A stretch of 64,000 nucleotides of DNA from contig CM055611.1 in assembly GCA_029379385.1 (NCBI GenBank), positions 11,788,062 through 11,852,061 of the forward strand, given 5' to 3'. The DNA comes from Quillaja saponaria (taxonomy: Eukaryota; Streptophyta; Magnoliopsida; Fabales; Quillajaceae). Shown here piece by piece: positions 35,645 through 49,103 of the stretch. Under the pieces are notes generated by a model. It did not search any database, had not been told where the DNA came from, and was given only the letters and a program-made list of their open reading frames with translations. The translations under genes were made by a program, and so were the position numbers. The number at the start of each line of letters is the position of its first letter. Positions within the stretch are counted from its first letter, which is position 1.

Positions 35645-36150
35645 GCTATCAACAAAAGCTCGAGGTCGTTTCAGGCTTGCGAACTTAAGCTCGTAATCAA
35701 ATATTCAAGCTCAGCTCGGCTCTCAAAGCTCGGCTCGAGGTCATTTCAGGCTTGCGAACTTAAGCTCATTAAAAGCTCGTGATCAAATATTCAAGCTTGG
35801 TTCGGCTTGTTAAGGGCTCTTGAAGATTTTTTAAAAATTCTAAAAAAAGTTTTGTATACAAGGAGAGTTGAACCCAATGCCACTTAGTAAGTATTTGTAC
35901 AAATTACATATAAGCCAAATAACAATTTATGTTAGTTTTTTTGTATATAAGTAGATTTCTTATAAATGTATATATAAGCAATAAAAAATTTATTAAATAA
36001 TATTAAAATAGCTAGCTTACGAGCCAACTTTTGAAAAGATTGAGTTCGGCTTATTTTACTAAACAAGCTCAAAATTGACTTGTTTAAAAAATGAGCCAAG
36101 CTTGATTCGAGCTGCTCCCAAGCTAGCTTGGCTCATTGCCACCCATAGAT
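35645..36150. mobile_element. AGCTCG-rich non-autonomous transposon-like element
   Basis: It is dense in AGCTCGGCTCG-type words. It contains a 75-bp direct duplication (TCGAGGTCGTTTCAGGCTTG at 35660 and TCGAGGTCATTTCAGGCTTG at 35735). Its right border is GAGCCAAGC...GGCTCATTGCCACCC. This kind of sequence is common in plant genomes as MITE-like DNA. Clean terminal repeats could not be drawn, so the borders are approximate. Confidence 0.5.
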
Positions 36151-38900
36151 ATATAAACTTCAATATTACAGCCTTACATAAGATAGAAGCATATGCACAG
36201 TTGATGAACTAGGACGATGTTGATGTAAGTAAGCTTTTGTTGGATTCTTATGTAGTTATTCAAGTAATTAGGCAATTAAATTTTTTTCTTACTATCATTA
36301 GCCATTATTATCTTCAGTTAATGATTAACTTTTATTGTATTATGTACTTTAGGGATTATGATCAATTAGCTAGATTCTAGATAATTTATGAGCAATGTTT
36401 AGTTTTGCTCTATAATGCTCTTCTTGATCAAATGTATTCCCTATTATTATGTAATTTATGTTTTGATCAGTGATATTGTTGGTTTAAGTTCCTAGGATTT
36501 GATTTGAATTTACTTAATTATTTTCAGCAAGTGGCATTTTTAGTTATGAAAAGAGTTGAAGCTATCATGGTCCATGGATCCAATAATCTTTCCTACAGAG
36601 AGATTCACCATGTTATAGTCAAACATCTATTTTCTGCTATCTGTATTTAAGGTACAAGATGATATTCAAATTGGCAATGCAAGAGCTAATGTAAATGCTT
36701 ATATGTGATTTAGAGTTCTCATGTATGCTCTTCGGGTTAGCTATGCTGGAACTTTGTGGATCCCCTCCAATTGAACATTGCATGATTCCGAATCTAAAGT
36801 TTATAACTGTTGGCCGTGTTAATAATGCATAGATCAGAAGATTTAAAAGAAAAGGAACAAATAAGAAGAAATTTTCTCAGTGCTATTTATGGAATTCACA
36901 TGCTTCAAATTGAACATATTTTATACAAAAAAGAAGAAGAAAGGTTTACCCTTTTTTGGTTAAGACATCTATACTCCCATCATGAATGTAAACTCCTTAC
37001 ACTTAGATCATATGGAATTTTGTTTTCAAATAATTAAGCATATGTAGATAAAATTTTTACTTAATAAAAAAGCAGCGGCTTATGTATACTTGTCAACATT
37101 TGATTTCTCCAATAGTAGTTCTCCTTCATATCAACATTATGTCCTTGACATATTGAATTGGAACTTTTTCACAGTCAATGAGTCATAGTATGTTTCATAT
37201 CCCTTGCTTCTTTTATTTTTATTTTTTAGTTTAAGTTTGTTGACTTTATTTATGATAATCAATGTGACATTATATTGATATGATAATTATATTTGCTTTT
37301 GGTGATCTAAATACAAATAATATATGTTATTGAGAATATTTCAGCTAAAGACTGTTAAGTTTTATCATCAATACATGTTAACAATTAATCTTAAAACAAT
37401 ATTCTTGAATGATTTTACAGTATATTGCAAATTGCAGTTTTACTTTTTTTTATTGTTTTTTAAGATAAAACTTCTAACACTTCTTTTTTGAGTATTCATA
37501 TGTAATCTATGGAAACTTCCAATATATAAAGAGGTCTTCTCTAATTTAGATGTCTACTTAGTGCTGCAATGACTTATAATTTCTGTGCTTCACAAAAACA
37601 TAATTCTAGGAATATTACATTATTAAGTTGCAATCAATTAATTTTAGAATGTATTTCTGCCATATGTGTAACCAACATATAATTATCTTTTGATTTTCTT
37701 GAATTGGTTGTCGATGTTATTCTTTGATTTTGAAGCTTAGTGTGTTTTTCTTTTGATTCATGAACGCGTACAAAAGTATATTCTAAAATGTATCTACCAG
37801 AATGTTATTTAATGCATGTTCTAATAAATAATGCTGCCAATATCGGTTGGCATTTGATGAAGAAAACAAAATCTCTACATATGGATAATATTATATTGTA
37901 TTCTCAATAAGGCCAGCAACGGACAGATATAGGGATATGATAAGGTGAATATAGGGAAATTATGTTAAATCATAAGTACTTTTTCAAGCATGATATATGC
38001 ATTTTAAGCTAAGAGGTTTAATATTTGTTTCTTTTTCGTTTCTCTTTTTTGGGAAAATAGTGTAGGAAAGGTTTTGAATTGTCTTGGAATGTTGAAATTA
38101 TAATTCCAAGTTCCAACACTTCTAGATGTTTGAATTAAGTCTTGGATAGTTATTTCTTCTAGGTTATACATGAACTTCATTGCCTTTACAAAAGAAAAAA
38201 GGACTATTTAGTAATATCGTAGACAATCAAGTATACTTTCATCTAGAATTTAATTTGAAGATGACCAAAGGACGTAGCTTTCCCATTATGCTAGACAATC
38301 TATAGTTGGCATAAAAAACATTTGGTATTATTTTCATAGAAAATTGTTTGGTCTTGAACTTCTAAACGATGGATACATTGATTTAGAAGCATAAAGGAAG
38401 GAAGTGGTGATTTTGTTTGCTTCTAATATTTTTTTTCCCGATGTCATGTGCTACAAAGGAGCTTAACTTAATAGTTTTAAAAAGATCAGATGTAATTTGG
38501 AAGTGAAATAGGACAACGAAGTTCTTATTTGTAGTGTTTTTATTAAACGTTGCTTTGTCTATTCAATAATATTATGCTCGAATTTACTTCTAAGCGTTTA
38601 TTTATGTTTTGCATAGTAGATGATTGAGAACAAAGGAAGTTTGTATTAGTTGCTGGCTTTGCTTTGAAGAGTAGCTTGCATTTCCTTTGTCTTTTTTAAT
38701 GATATGAATTGCAGATAGAGGCCAACGAGATTTAAGATAGTGTAAGAAGATGCAACATATTTTAGTTTGTTTTACAGGTGCTAACATACACTTTGTGTAA
38801 TGCATTCCAAAGCATTGTATGAATCAAGAATCTACCAGTGATTCAATCATATGGACTAATTTTTTTTATTACAAAAATTTTATGATGTATTATTATTATT
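36151..38900. other. AT-rich intergenic DNA
   Basis: Several short patches look slightly exon-like (36540-36650 and 36810-37037, the latter a 75-codon frame without a known motif), but no family or consistent splicing was found. Most of it resembles intron or intergenic DNA. Confidence 0.35.
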
Positions 38901-39049
38901 ATTATTTATGATAATATTCAATTACAATTATGAAGATGCGACGCTTCTTATTTTCATAACCTTTGCAACTCATGCCATTTGGCACAGGTGTCTCCCTAGT
39001 CATCTATATTATTATAAAAACCAGAATACTCTTATAGTCTCTTACTATA

Positions 39050-39051
<2 letters not shown>

Positions 39052-39081
<30 letters not shown>
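39052..39081. repeat. (TA)n microsatellite
   Basis: About 13 TA units. Confidence 0.9.
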
Positions 39082-39085
<4 letters not shown>

Positions 39086-39749
39086 AATATTTAAATTATT
39101 TAAAAAAAAACAATAACCTCTTCACTTTCTTACTTTCTTCCACTCTCTTATTCTTTCTCACTTTTTTAATGGCCAAAAAAACAATAACCTCTCCGTTTTC
39201 TTAGAGTGTGTTTAGAATCTCAAAAATTGTAAAATTCAATTCATTCTAAATGAACTTTGATTAAAATCTTGTGTTTGGTATCTATCTTTCATGAGAATTC
39301 AATTCATTATAAATCATGCTTTTATAACATTTTTTTCATTTTGAATTCTCATCAAAATTGATATGATTTGTTAAGAAATTAATTTAATTTAATTACAAAT
39401 ACATATATATCATTTATTTTTATTTCTCCTCTTATCCACATCTCAAAAACCACAACCTCTCCTTTTTCTTCCTACCCCATTGGGTAATTTTGTATAAGTA
39501 TTAAAATAAAATGAATCCTATTAGTTATAATAATATCCCAAACATTATAATTCAATTTCATTCATTTGAATTCTATTACTTAAATGATTTGTTTCAAACA
39601 TTAATAATTAATTTTAATTGAAATGAATTGAATTGAATTGAACTGAACTCTTACATGGATTTATTCCAAACTCACCCTTATTCTCTTCCACTCTCATTCT
39701 CTCTGTCACACTCTCACTTTCATATCATCTTCCACTCTTTTAATATATA

Positions 39750-39800
39750 CTAGTTGGACCATCGTGTGCATACGCACGCGGTATCCAACTCTACAAACCA
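39750..39800 (-). mobile_element. Helitron-like 3' terminus
   Basis: On the minus strand the sequence reads a GC-rich imperfect hairpin (GCGTGCGTATGCACACG), a short spacer (ATGGTCCAA), then CTAG followed by T, with the terminal G at 39750. Hairpin plus CTRR before a T is the signature of a Helitron 3' end. The element would extend to higher coordinates and includes the APC2 fragment in the same orientation. A matching 5' TC end was not found; an LTR insertion at 41266 may have separated it. Confidence 0.5.
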
Positions 39801-40168
39801 GACTAACACATATATAAATATATATGACATTGTATTTTTTTATAGAAAAAAAAAACTACATTATTTTGAAAAAAAATTTGTTATAAAAGCTCTTTATATT
39901 TTTAATTATTATTTTTTTGATATATAGTGATGCTATTGTAAATATTAAACAATTTATTTGTTTCTTAATATTATAATGTAATAAATAAGATTATAGTTGA
40001 AATATTTAATACATAATTTATTGGTTAATAAAATTTAGATGTTACATATTTGTGTAATAGTTTACTTAAAGTTCGTCATATATTAAATAAATTAGAAAAC
40101 TATAATAATATCTTATAAGTATTACTTAATTATTATGTAATATCAGATAGTATGTTCAAATTTAAAAG

Positions 40169-40453
40169 TAAAAATATTACAGAAGCATAAGCATCTTTTA
40201 ACATAGATGTAAATCCAAGACTTTTGAGATCAAGAACAATCTTTCGGATGTTCTCTACCAATCTATTATTTTCTGAGAATGTACCATGGTTATAGCATTC
40301 ATCAATATCCATTTCACCATCTCTATTGGAGATTTTTCCTTTTTCATCTATATCCACGTCACCTTTATGTTGAGATACATCTTCCTTGAACTCTCCAGCC
40401 ATGATTGTACTTAATTCCTTTAGCATCCCCTTGAAATACCACTGGAGTATTTC
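40169..40453 (-). pseudogene. APC2: Anaphase-promoting complex subunit 2 (APC2) exon fragment
   Basis: The minus-strand frame reads EILQWYFKGMLKELSTIM, an acidic linker with DVDIDEKGK and GEMDID, then NRLVENIRKIVLDLKSLGFTSM and DAYASVIFLLL. This is the conserved middle of plant APC2 N-terminal half (EILHWYFK, GEMDVDE, FTSMAENAYASAIFLLL in Arabidopsis, from memory). A splice acceptor (CTTCAATTAG) immediately precedes EILQ, and the match fades after FLLL, where an intron donor would lie, so one exon was copied with its borders. APC2 is the cullin-like core of the APC/C ubiquitin ligase. The cullin homology and C-terminal winged helix are absent, so this is a fragment, not a gene. It is stop-free, suggesting a recent capture. 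It lies beside a Helitron-like 3' end. Confidence 0.83.
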
Positions 40454-40477
40454 TAATTGAAGCAAAGAAGAAAGCAA

Positions 40478-41265
40478 TAATAAAATAATAAAGCTAGCGA
40501 TTATAGTGATAACAAGTATTATAATTTCATGAAATCAATAAATGCATCTGGGAAGGCTTGCAAGGCTATAACTTGAACTAATCCATCAATAAATAAATTG
40601 TTGTAGTCCTAAAGTGCATTGAACAAAAGCAAAGTCTATTACAGATAATTGAAATATGACAGGAACCTTGTAGTTGTAAACATGAGACCTTATACAAGTT
40701 GCAATAAGTTACTACTTGAGTACTTTCTAGATAATATTAGTAATTGCTAGTAATTTTTAAACAAAAGCAATTAAAAGAACAAAAGGATTTTCAACTTTTT
40801 TGAACTATGTGAAAGGGGAATGATAGTATTTGAAGACATTTTTTCAAACTATTTGTAAAGGGAAAGATATTCTTTTAAGATTGATATTTGTAATGTATTT
40901 TCATTGTTTCCCTGTTTAAATCATAATTCTTTAAAAGCATCCACATAACTTCTTATAGAGACATTAAGAAGCTAGGAGCTTTTCTTCACCAAATCTGAAA
41001 TCTACTTTGATCTAAAATTTTGTCAGTGTTAACCACAAGACCACAATAACTATTTTAATATACTTAGAAGTTAGATGTAGTCTTTCTATCAACATGATAT
41101 CCGCACAAAAAAATGTAGGGATTGAACTAAAATAATTGCGAGAAAATATATTTTAAACTCATTCTCATCATAAATGGAGAACTTCATGTGCAATATACAT
41201 GTATGTATTTACCTAAATTGTTTGTCATTATCAAGGTACTTAAGTATGTTATCAGGAGTTAGTAC
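40478..41265. other. Intergenic or Helitron-internal DNA
   Basis: On the minus strand, 40550-40640 has an open stretch that could be another captured exon of the same source gene, but I could not match it. Nothing else is recognised. Confidence 0.35.
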
Positions 41266-44200
41266 TGTCACACCCCTCAAGGATGTATGACTGGTCGGAG
41301 GAATGGATAACCTAAACCTCCGTAACCTTGACTCCAAAATAAAGTAACTATGACTCTTAATCAAACCCAAAAATAAAAGTAAAAACTTATAAAACAAAAC
41401 TAACTATAAGAATTTATTTACTAAAATAAATAATAATTTACTGAAAATTTTGGCAGAAGTTCTTCGTAAAGTAGAATTTGTTCATATAAAGAAAACACAT
41501 TCCTATTGTTATACAATAACAACTATAACAACAAAGACAACAAGGAGCTTCGCCCCAATTCTCATAATAATAACAATTAACTAGACTATTACACAATATA
41601 AGACCAGGCACCTCACAGCTTTAGTGTGACTGCAAATTTTTACCCTTTGACTTCAAGATTGAGATTTCGAAGAATTACCTTGCTACCAAACACTTCGTAA
41701 AATTCATTATCAGTAATAGCTATCCTCGAGATCCTGCTACTAAAAAAAAAAAACTCACAAAAGATGGGTGAGTCCTATGGACTTGGTGAGTGGAAAATAG
41801 TACCTAAAGGGTACTAGCATCATTCAACACAAGTAATATAATATAATATATGTACATAATCATTTAATATTTCAGCATATTATAAATCACAAAATCACTA
41901 ATGTTATATTTATATAGTTACGGAAACATAACACTTAACAAACACAATTCAATTACAACAATCAAGGCAATCAAAACATAAAAAGTAAACAAAGGGTCAA
42001 CAAAGTAACTCAGCCCCACACAACAGTATTTCCCCCCACTGGGCATTTACGCACCTGCACAATAGGTTAATTCTCCGTACACAATTCATCCTACCGGGGC
42101 TAAGCAATCATTTCTTTTAAAACCATTGTTAGAATCAGAGTATCTCACATCAGAATACCAAATCAAAATATCCTAGGTGGATTTGGATTTCAATTTCAGA
42201 AATAAAAGTAATTTCTCAGAAAAATCTCACTTTGTTGGCCCTTATCAACCACAACCAATGCCACACAAACATAATTAAAATAAATTACTGAAATACTACA
42301 CTTGCTTATTTTCCATACCATATCTATTCAAATACACATATAATTACACATAATAATCTATCCCTAAAGGTAACAGTGAACCATTCACCGGTCTACAAAT
42401 CTTGTTCGTCACTTTGTCTTGTGCTCACATATGTCATCAAGTTCACATAAGGGTCCAAAACTGAAATTCATGATTCCAAATAATACTCAGTTCATAAATG
42501 TTATCGTTATAATCTTTTAATTACTAAGCTTATGTATATCAACTTATATAGGTCTTTTATGAAAGTTATCTATTAAGCCATTATATGTCAAGTAATATGA
42601 ATTGCACTTTATGTAGTAAGGTGGTTAATGAGGAAACATTTTAGATATCTTGAAAATGCATAAGGTAAAAAGAAACTATTAGAAAAGATAGAAAAACACC
42701 AGTGAGTTAAAGATGTTAAAACTGTCTAAACTTGAGGTTTGGACCAGTGTTCACTATAACGGTCATATCTTCCTCTAAGTAACTCCAAATCTAGTTCCGT
42801 AAAATTTATTAAATACTAGATACATGTAATTTATAATGGTATATCATTTGAAATTTTTGGATTTATATATCAATACAGTTTATTCTATGAAGTTGAAATG
42901 CAGGATTTTGGCAACTCTGACCTTACCTTAGTCATTTGAACATAACTTTCTCTAAGAAAAAGGAAATCCACTTCCGTTTGTTGGGTTTATTAATAAATGA
43001 GTATATATATCTTTCTTATTCAGAAAATTTTCCTAAAATTAGTTTTGAACCCACTCAATTCTTTACATGAACCAAAAACAAGGGCTTTAGTAAAATTTCT
43101 AGTTGCCAACCTCTACTTCCGATGCTTATAGAATTCTTATACTTGGGAATTAAATTTCGAAACTTTCTAGTCTAATATTTTAAGATGTTAGGAACAACTT
43201 TTATTTAGAAGTCATAAACTACTTCCAACCCTGACCCTCGACAAAGTCTCTCGGACTAAATTAAGTTCACTAAGATTGAATATACTAAGTTTTAATCCTG
43301 ATATTATAACTAGTTTCTTTCAAGCCTTTTATCAAACATCTTAAGGGCATTTTATTTTTATTAATTGTATATATATATATATATATATATGCTCACTCCT
43401 AGAATCCAACTCAATTTTTATAAATTCATATAACTCACATTCAATTCCTTATGAGCATTTCATCAACTCATATCATACAGTTAATCCTTGTCATTCATTC
43501 ATATATAAATATATATATTATTATTTTTATTTATTTATTTATTTTATTTTATATTTTTCCAATTGAAATTCTTATTAAGAATTTACCAAAACTTAAAGCA
43601 AATCAATAATTTTGATTATCTTGATTTCTTATACTTCAGCTTTTGTTAACTTAACATGTACTAACCTTAACTTGAGAAAACTCCATATTTTATAATTATC
43701 CACTAGTTTCATTCTCTTAATTAACAAAAAGAATTCCCAAATACTTCACTTAAGAAAGATTACTCTTTCAATTTAACATAAATGCTCAAATCCCAATCAT
43801 ATCATATTCCAATTTGTATTTAAATTAAACTAACTACTTAATATTTATCAAAGCTTGAATTAAACTATATTCATACCAACCTATTACAACTCCATAAATT
43901 ACCTTTCCAATTAAACACAATTCATAACCACTTCACTATTTTAATCGCACTCCTAACTCCGTAATTCCTACATCAAAAATCCTTTAAACTCCCCGTAACA
44001 TATATAAGTTGTTTAATTTTGATTTCTTAATTCTTGCACAACATTATTTGACTTGCTTGAGTTCAGCTCATTTCCTATAGTGTGATAATCACAGTTCTCT
44101 TCAAATAGACAAGACCCACCAAGAAAATCAAATCTCCCAATCTAATTCTAGTTTTCTCAAGTTTCCCCAGAACCTAAACAAAAGTTAAAGCCTTGAAAGC

Positions 44201-45050
44201 ATAGAAAAAGAAATAAAAAGAAAAAGACAGCATTGGCAAAGCAACCTCACCGTCTCCTTTAGTTTGTGATGATCCCACCCATTATGCTTCATTGACTCAA
44301 AAATCAAAACTCAACAACAAAGATTGGAATAAGAAAGCCCATAGAAGAAAAGCTTCAATGAAATTCCAAGTCAAAAGGCGTGGCTTTCACAACCTAATAT
44401 GTTATCCCACCTAGATAATTTTTGGACTCGTATATATAATTAACTAACTAAGCAAAAAGGGAATGATTGATTTCAGTGTTGGATTAGAGAGGATGAGTGC
44501 TCAAAAGTAAGGAATTTTTTTTTTCTTTTGAAGAAGAAGAGGAGCTCATGACTGGAAGGCTAGAAAGGCTGCTACTACTACTCGGCCACTAGCTATAACT
44601 TTAAAGCTCTCGACCAAGGCTGGTTAGAGGAAGAAACAAGGTAAATGGCATGTAAGGATAAGGGGTTAGCTGCAAGACACTCACACACATATGGCATAAG
44701 TTTTACTTGCTCTTGGCCACACCAGGAAGTAAACGGAAAAGCAAGAGGGAAAGATTTGCAGCCAACCAAGGCTACCACTGTCAGCCCCTAAACATAAAAT
44801 TTTCACGGTCTAAGGAGGAAGACTGAAGATTAGAGTCTGCCATCCATCAAGCCAATCATGCAAGGATGACTTAGAGTACTCGACCAAGAACAAGGAAGTT
44901 TCCCGAAGAGAAAGAACAGGGGACAAAGTCAGTGATAAGGTAGAAAAAGGAAGTCAATATAAAACTATAAAATTATGGTCCAAAAGTTGCATGACAATGT
45001 ATGGTCCATATAAATACCAAAAATACATGTAAATATTTATATAATTATAT
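41266..45050 (-). mobile_element. Long LTR of the same Gypsy family (right end uncertain)
   Basis: The plus strand starts TGTCACACCCCTCAAGGATG at 41266 and shares landmarks with 8099-11323 in the same order (GGGTACTAGCATCA, TTTGTTGGCCCTTATCAAC, GACCTTACCTTAGT, CCTAAAATTAG). The distal end becomes TA-rich after 45060; a weak end candidate lies near 45413 (GGGGATACA). The pentamer before the start is AGTAC, and no identical pentamer was found at the other end. No internal coding region follows, so it is a solo or truncated LTR. The frames at 41209-41397 and 44593-44778 are not conserved in other copies. Confidence 0.82.
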
Positions 45051-45068
45051 CATAGAATCTTCTAGTTT

Positions 45069-45091
45069 ATATATATATATATATATATATT
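45069..45091. repeat. (TA)n microsatellite
   Basis: About 11 TA units followed by TTATTATTATT. Confidence 0.85.
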
Positions 45092-46258
45092 ATTATTATT
45101 TCTAATTGCTCACTAGATATACACAATAGTAAATTATACAAATAAATTTCATACTTTAAATCAACCACTATACCTAGAATATGGATTAGATATACACAAT
45201 AGAATCTTCTAGTTTATATATATACGTATAAATTGAATTTTTATATAAATAAGAAAAAAAAACATATTTACATTATATTTGCTTATTAAAATATATATAC
45301 CATATTGATATGCTGCAATTTATTTGAAAATGTTATAGAATATGGATTACAAAAATTAAATTATTATTATTATTTCATTATGAAGCACGAAAGACATAAA
45401 TGTTGGGGATACAGTGACTATGAATTATTATTATTATATGACAATACATTACTTTATGTTGATTATCACGTGCTTTATGTATGACAGTAAAGCTTATATT
45501 ATTTGTAAACGACTTTCATGTTGAAAAACTTTAAATGTAGTTTTACGTCTAATCACTATCGAAATCACTATTTGTCATTGTACCTATTGGATGCTATTTA
45601 ATATTTGTTGTATATCTTTCATTTTGCTATTGCTTTAGTTTAATTTTCTTCTATTATGTATTTTGTGTTCTTTGTCAAAGGTATTATGGGATTTCAACAG
45701 CTGGAATAACTTACATTAAATCATAGAAAGGGGATTATCATAAAAGAAAAACTTTTGGAGTCTGATGGTCGTAAAAGGTGGTGTCCTATAGACGATTAAT
45801 TAGTAATTTTAAATGATCTTCTTGGTTTTGGAGTTGGGAGTCCAAGCATTGGTGAAATTTATTCAATATGTAATATGTTAAGTCATTTTAGTGAGGTTGA
45901 AGCAAAAAATGTTATTATTGGTTTCAAAACCATAGGTTTCAAGGAAAAGAAAAGAAAACGAATAATTTTCATGAAATTCCTATTATGCTACAACACCAAG
46001 ATCCAAATAATAACAAAGATAATGATCGGTTTAAGGGAGACATGAAGAATTCTCCGAATAAATCTTTCAACTTATGTCCAGGTAAGTGGTTCATCGTTGT
46101 GAACATTTTTTAATTAAATATTACTTTAGATATATGTGAAAATTTAAAATATTTATGATTTTTTAAAAATATTCATATATATGACAATGTTAAGTAATGT
46201 TTTTCAGGTCTTATTTGGGCATCTTATCCGGTGAAAATGCAAACTATATTAAGAATGG

Positions 46259-48821
46259 CGTCACACCCCTCACGGAAGCATAACTAGTCGGAGGATTGGA
46301 TAACCAAACCTCGGTAACACTGACTTCAAAACAAAAAAACAAATACGACTCTTGACGAAAAATAAATTTACTAAAACAGAAGTTAACTGTAAAAGTTTGT
46401 TTACTAACACAAATAACAATTTACTAAAAATTTTGGCAAAAATTTCCCATAATGTGGAACATGCTAAAAATACCAACATGTAAATTGTTGATTACATTCA
46501 ATTAAATAACAACAAAGACAACATAACTAAGGAGCTTCGTTCTGTTAATACTATAAACTGTAACAAATTGACTTTTACACAGAAAACTTATAGTAACCCA
46601 ACATCCTAGTTGTGACTACAAATTTTCATCCTTTAGCTTCAAGTATGAGATTTAGAAAAATACATTGCCATACTTTATAGGCAGGTCACGAGCTCGTCAA
46701 AGCTATAAGCTGAAGTCCTGCTACTAAAAAAAATATCAACAAAGAAGGGTGAGTCCCATGGACTTAGTGAGCAAAAAATGTGTCCTGAGGGTACTGGCAT
46801 CAATCAAAGCATATATATCGCCATTTAATCTCAAGTAGTAATATTCATGTCGTAATTCAATAGTACACGCATGTACTTGTAATTCTTATAAAACCATGAT
46901 TCACAAGTTTTACAACATATAAAAATTAATTCAAATATCCAAAGTTCACAATTCCAAACAAAGCAATTAAAGCATTATAAAACAAGCAAAGGGCCAACGA
47001 GTAACTCAGCCTCGCACAACAGTATCACCCCCACCCAGCATATACGCACCTGCACAACAGACTCCAAATATAATTCATCCCATCGGGGCTGAGTACTCTA
47101 TTTTTAAAAAATTTATTAGAATCAAAATATTTCATAAATTCAAAGAAGAAGATCCTAGGTGCACCTGGATTTCACTTTCGGAAATAGAAATCATTTCTCA
47201 GAAAATTTCATTTTGTTAGCCTTTATCAACTATAACTAATGTCAAACCAATATAATTCAAATAAATCACTGAAATATTACACTTGCTTATTTTTTTATAT
47301 AGCACATCTATTCAAAACACACACAGTTGCACATAATAATCTAGCAACCAAAGTGTACATAATTCACTCAATTAGCTCAAGTACGTGGTTCGTCAGTTTG
47401 TGCAATTTGCGAAGATGTCAAAATGTCCTTGATGCGATCCGAAGCTGAAAATCATAATTTATATATATCATTTCATAATTCTTTAATTTATACATATATT
47501 TACTTAACACGTTATTTATTAACTAACTCCATCTAAACCTTTTACTGGATATCTTAATATATTTCGTTTCCTTCCATGCATACCTTGTATAATTATACAT
47601 GCACTCAAGAAATTGTATACAACTTATTAATTAAATTTTGCCTATACTCTAATTATTAATTCAATCTTTACCTAGACAATTTTAATGTTTCCTGTCTAAC
47701 CAATTAACCAATAAAGCTTATATCATTTTAGAGTTCATATACATATATACCTTTCACTACACTCAACATAATCCCATGACTTATTAAATTATTCATGGTC
47801 CAGTTAGGGAATTAAACTAATTGATTATCTAAAGTTATTAAAGAGTTTAAACAATACATCCCCATCATGAATATAATTAAATTCTAAACTACTCTTTCCT
47901 AATTCATATAATTATCATCCCTATATCTTATTTTTCTTAACTTTTAATCACATATCTAGCTTAAATTCATCTAATTCTCAACTTGATTCACCAATTATCA
48001 AAGATGTAATACACAAGTAGCGATTAAACTAATGGAACATTTGAAGGCTATACTTGGTTACCTAGATTAGGTGTATAGTTAAATTATCTAGTACAATTCC
48101 TTGCCTTTAAAAAATTATCATCAACTAACCATGAGACATAAAGTTAAAGGCAAGAATTAAGTCCAAAGGGGTTGTTATCAACCTTAAAACTCCAATGGTT
48201 GTTCTTACACAGAACACCAACAAGCTCCCCAATCACACCCACAGAAGCACTTGGCTGCTATGCAAATTTGAAGGGCCTGCCATGGTTTTTGAGAGGAGGA
48301 ATGGAGGCTATTACCAACTCAAAGTTCCCTTACAAACCTCCTAAAATAGGATAGCAACAAAATAATAGCACAAGATGCCTTTTAGTTGGAAACAACCTAC
48401 ACATCACCATCTACAACTCAGATTACACAAAGAAAACAAGTAATTCATCAAGAAAGAAACTTACTCTCATAGTTATTAGGGAGTTACCTGAAAACAGAGG
48501 CCTTAAACTACTTTCATGACTACAACAAGGTGAAGCTTTTAAGTTTAGAAGGAGGAAACCAATGACAGGGAAGGAAAGAAATAATTTGCTTGCTTTGTAG
48601 GAGACCAAGACTAGCTGAAACAAAAGTCTTCACATGGAATCTAAATGAAGTGGAAATAGAGAGATAGAAAGGAAATGGCTGAAAGCAACAAGGAAGAAGA
48701 CAAACCAAATGCAAGGTTGGTGGTTAGGGGAAAAAAAAGAAAAAAGTAGTAAGACAAAATAAAAGAATAAATTAATAGAAATAGTTATCCACTTTCTAAC
48801 ATGCGGTGTGAATTAGATTCA

Positions 48822-48862
<41 letters not shown>

Positions 48863-49085
48863 TATTGATCCCTACTTTATTGGATTCACACACTAATTTA
48901 CTTACTAATACAATTAACATAAATTTTTAGTCCAAGTTAACCAATAAAGTGTGGACTTTAATTTACCAACATAGATATAAATACCCTCTTATTTTAATTA
49001 ATTTGATGAAAATTTATTATTTATGTATTCACAGTAATCTACGTACAACATTCTAAATTGTATGTTAGACAATCGTGTTATAATA
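46259..49085 (-). repeat. Left LTR (2827 bp; 3' LTR in element orientation)
   Basis: The plus strand starts CGTCACACCC (TG changed to CG) and ends GTGTTATAATA. It is collinear with the other family members. The matching right-hand part differs from it at roughly two dozen positions over about 1 kb, counted by eye. Confidence 0.88.
48823..48856. repeat. (TA)n microsatellite in the left LTR
   Basis: About 16 TA units; the homologous site in the right LTR (about 53920-53953) has a different length. Confidence 0.85.
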
Positions 49086-49103
49086 GTCTCTTCCCCTTAA
49101 AAG
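49086..49103 (-). other. Polypurine tract of the chromovirus-type element
   Basis: The minus strand reads CTTTTAAGGGGAAGAGAC directly before the LTR start TATTATAACAC. It is preceded by ATTCAAGATGAATTTC, which resembles the usual 3' end of plant chromovirus pol (a variant of a TTCGAGGACGAAATTTC-type end). This fixes the LTR orientation as minus. Confidence 0.7.

Noticed and set aside
48172..48354. 60-codon frame MLSTLKLQWLF... repeated at 53270-53617
   Set aside because: The two copies sit at the same place in the two LTRs of one element; the repetition is due to LTR identity, and the frame is absent from other family LTRs.
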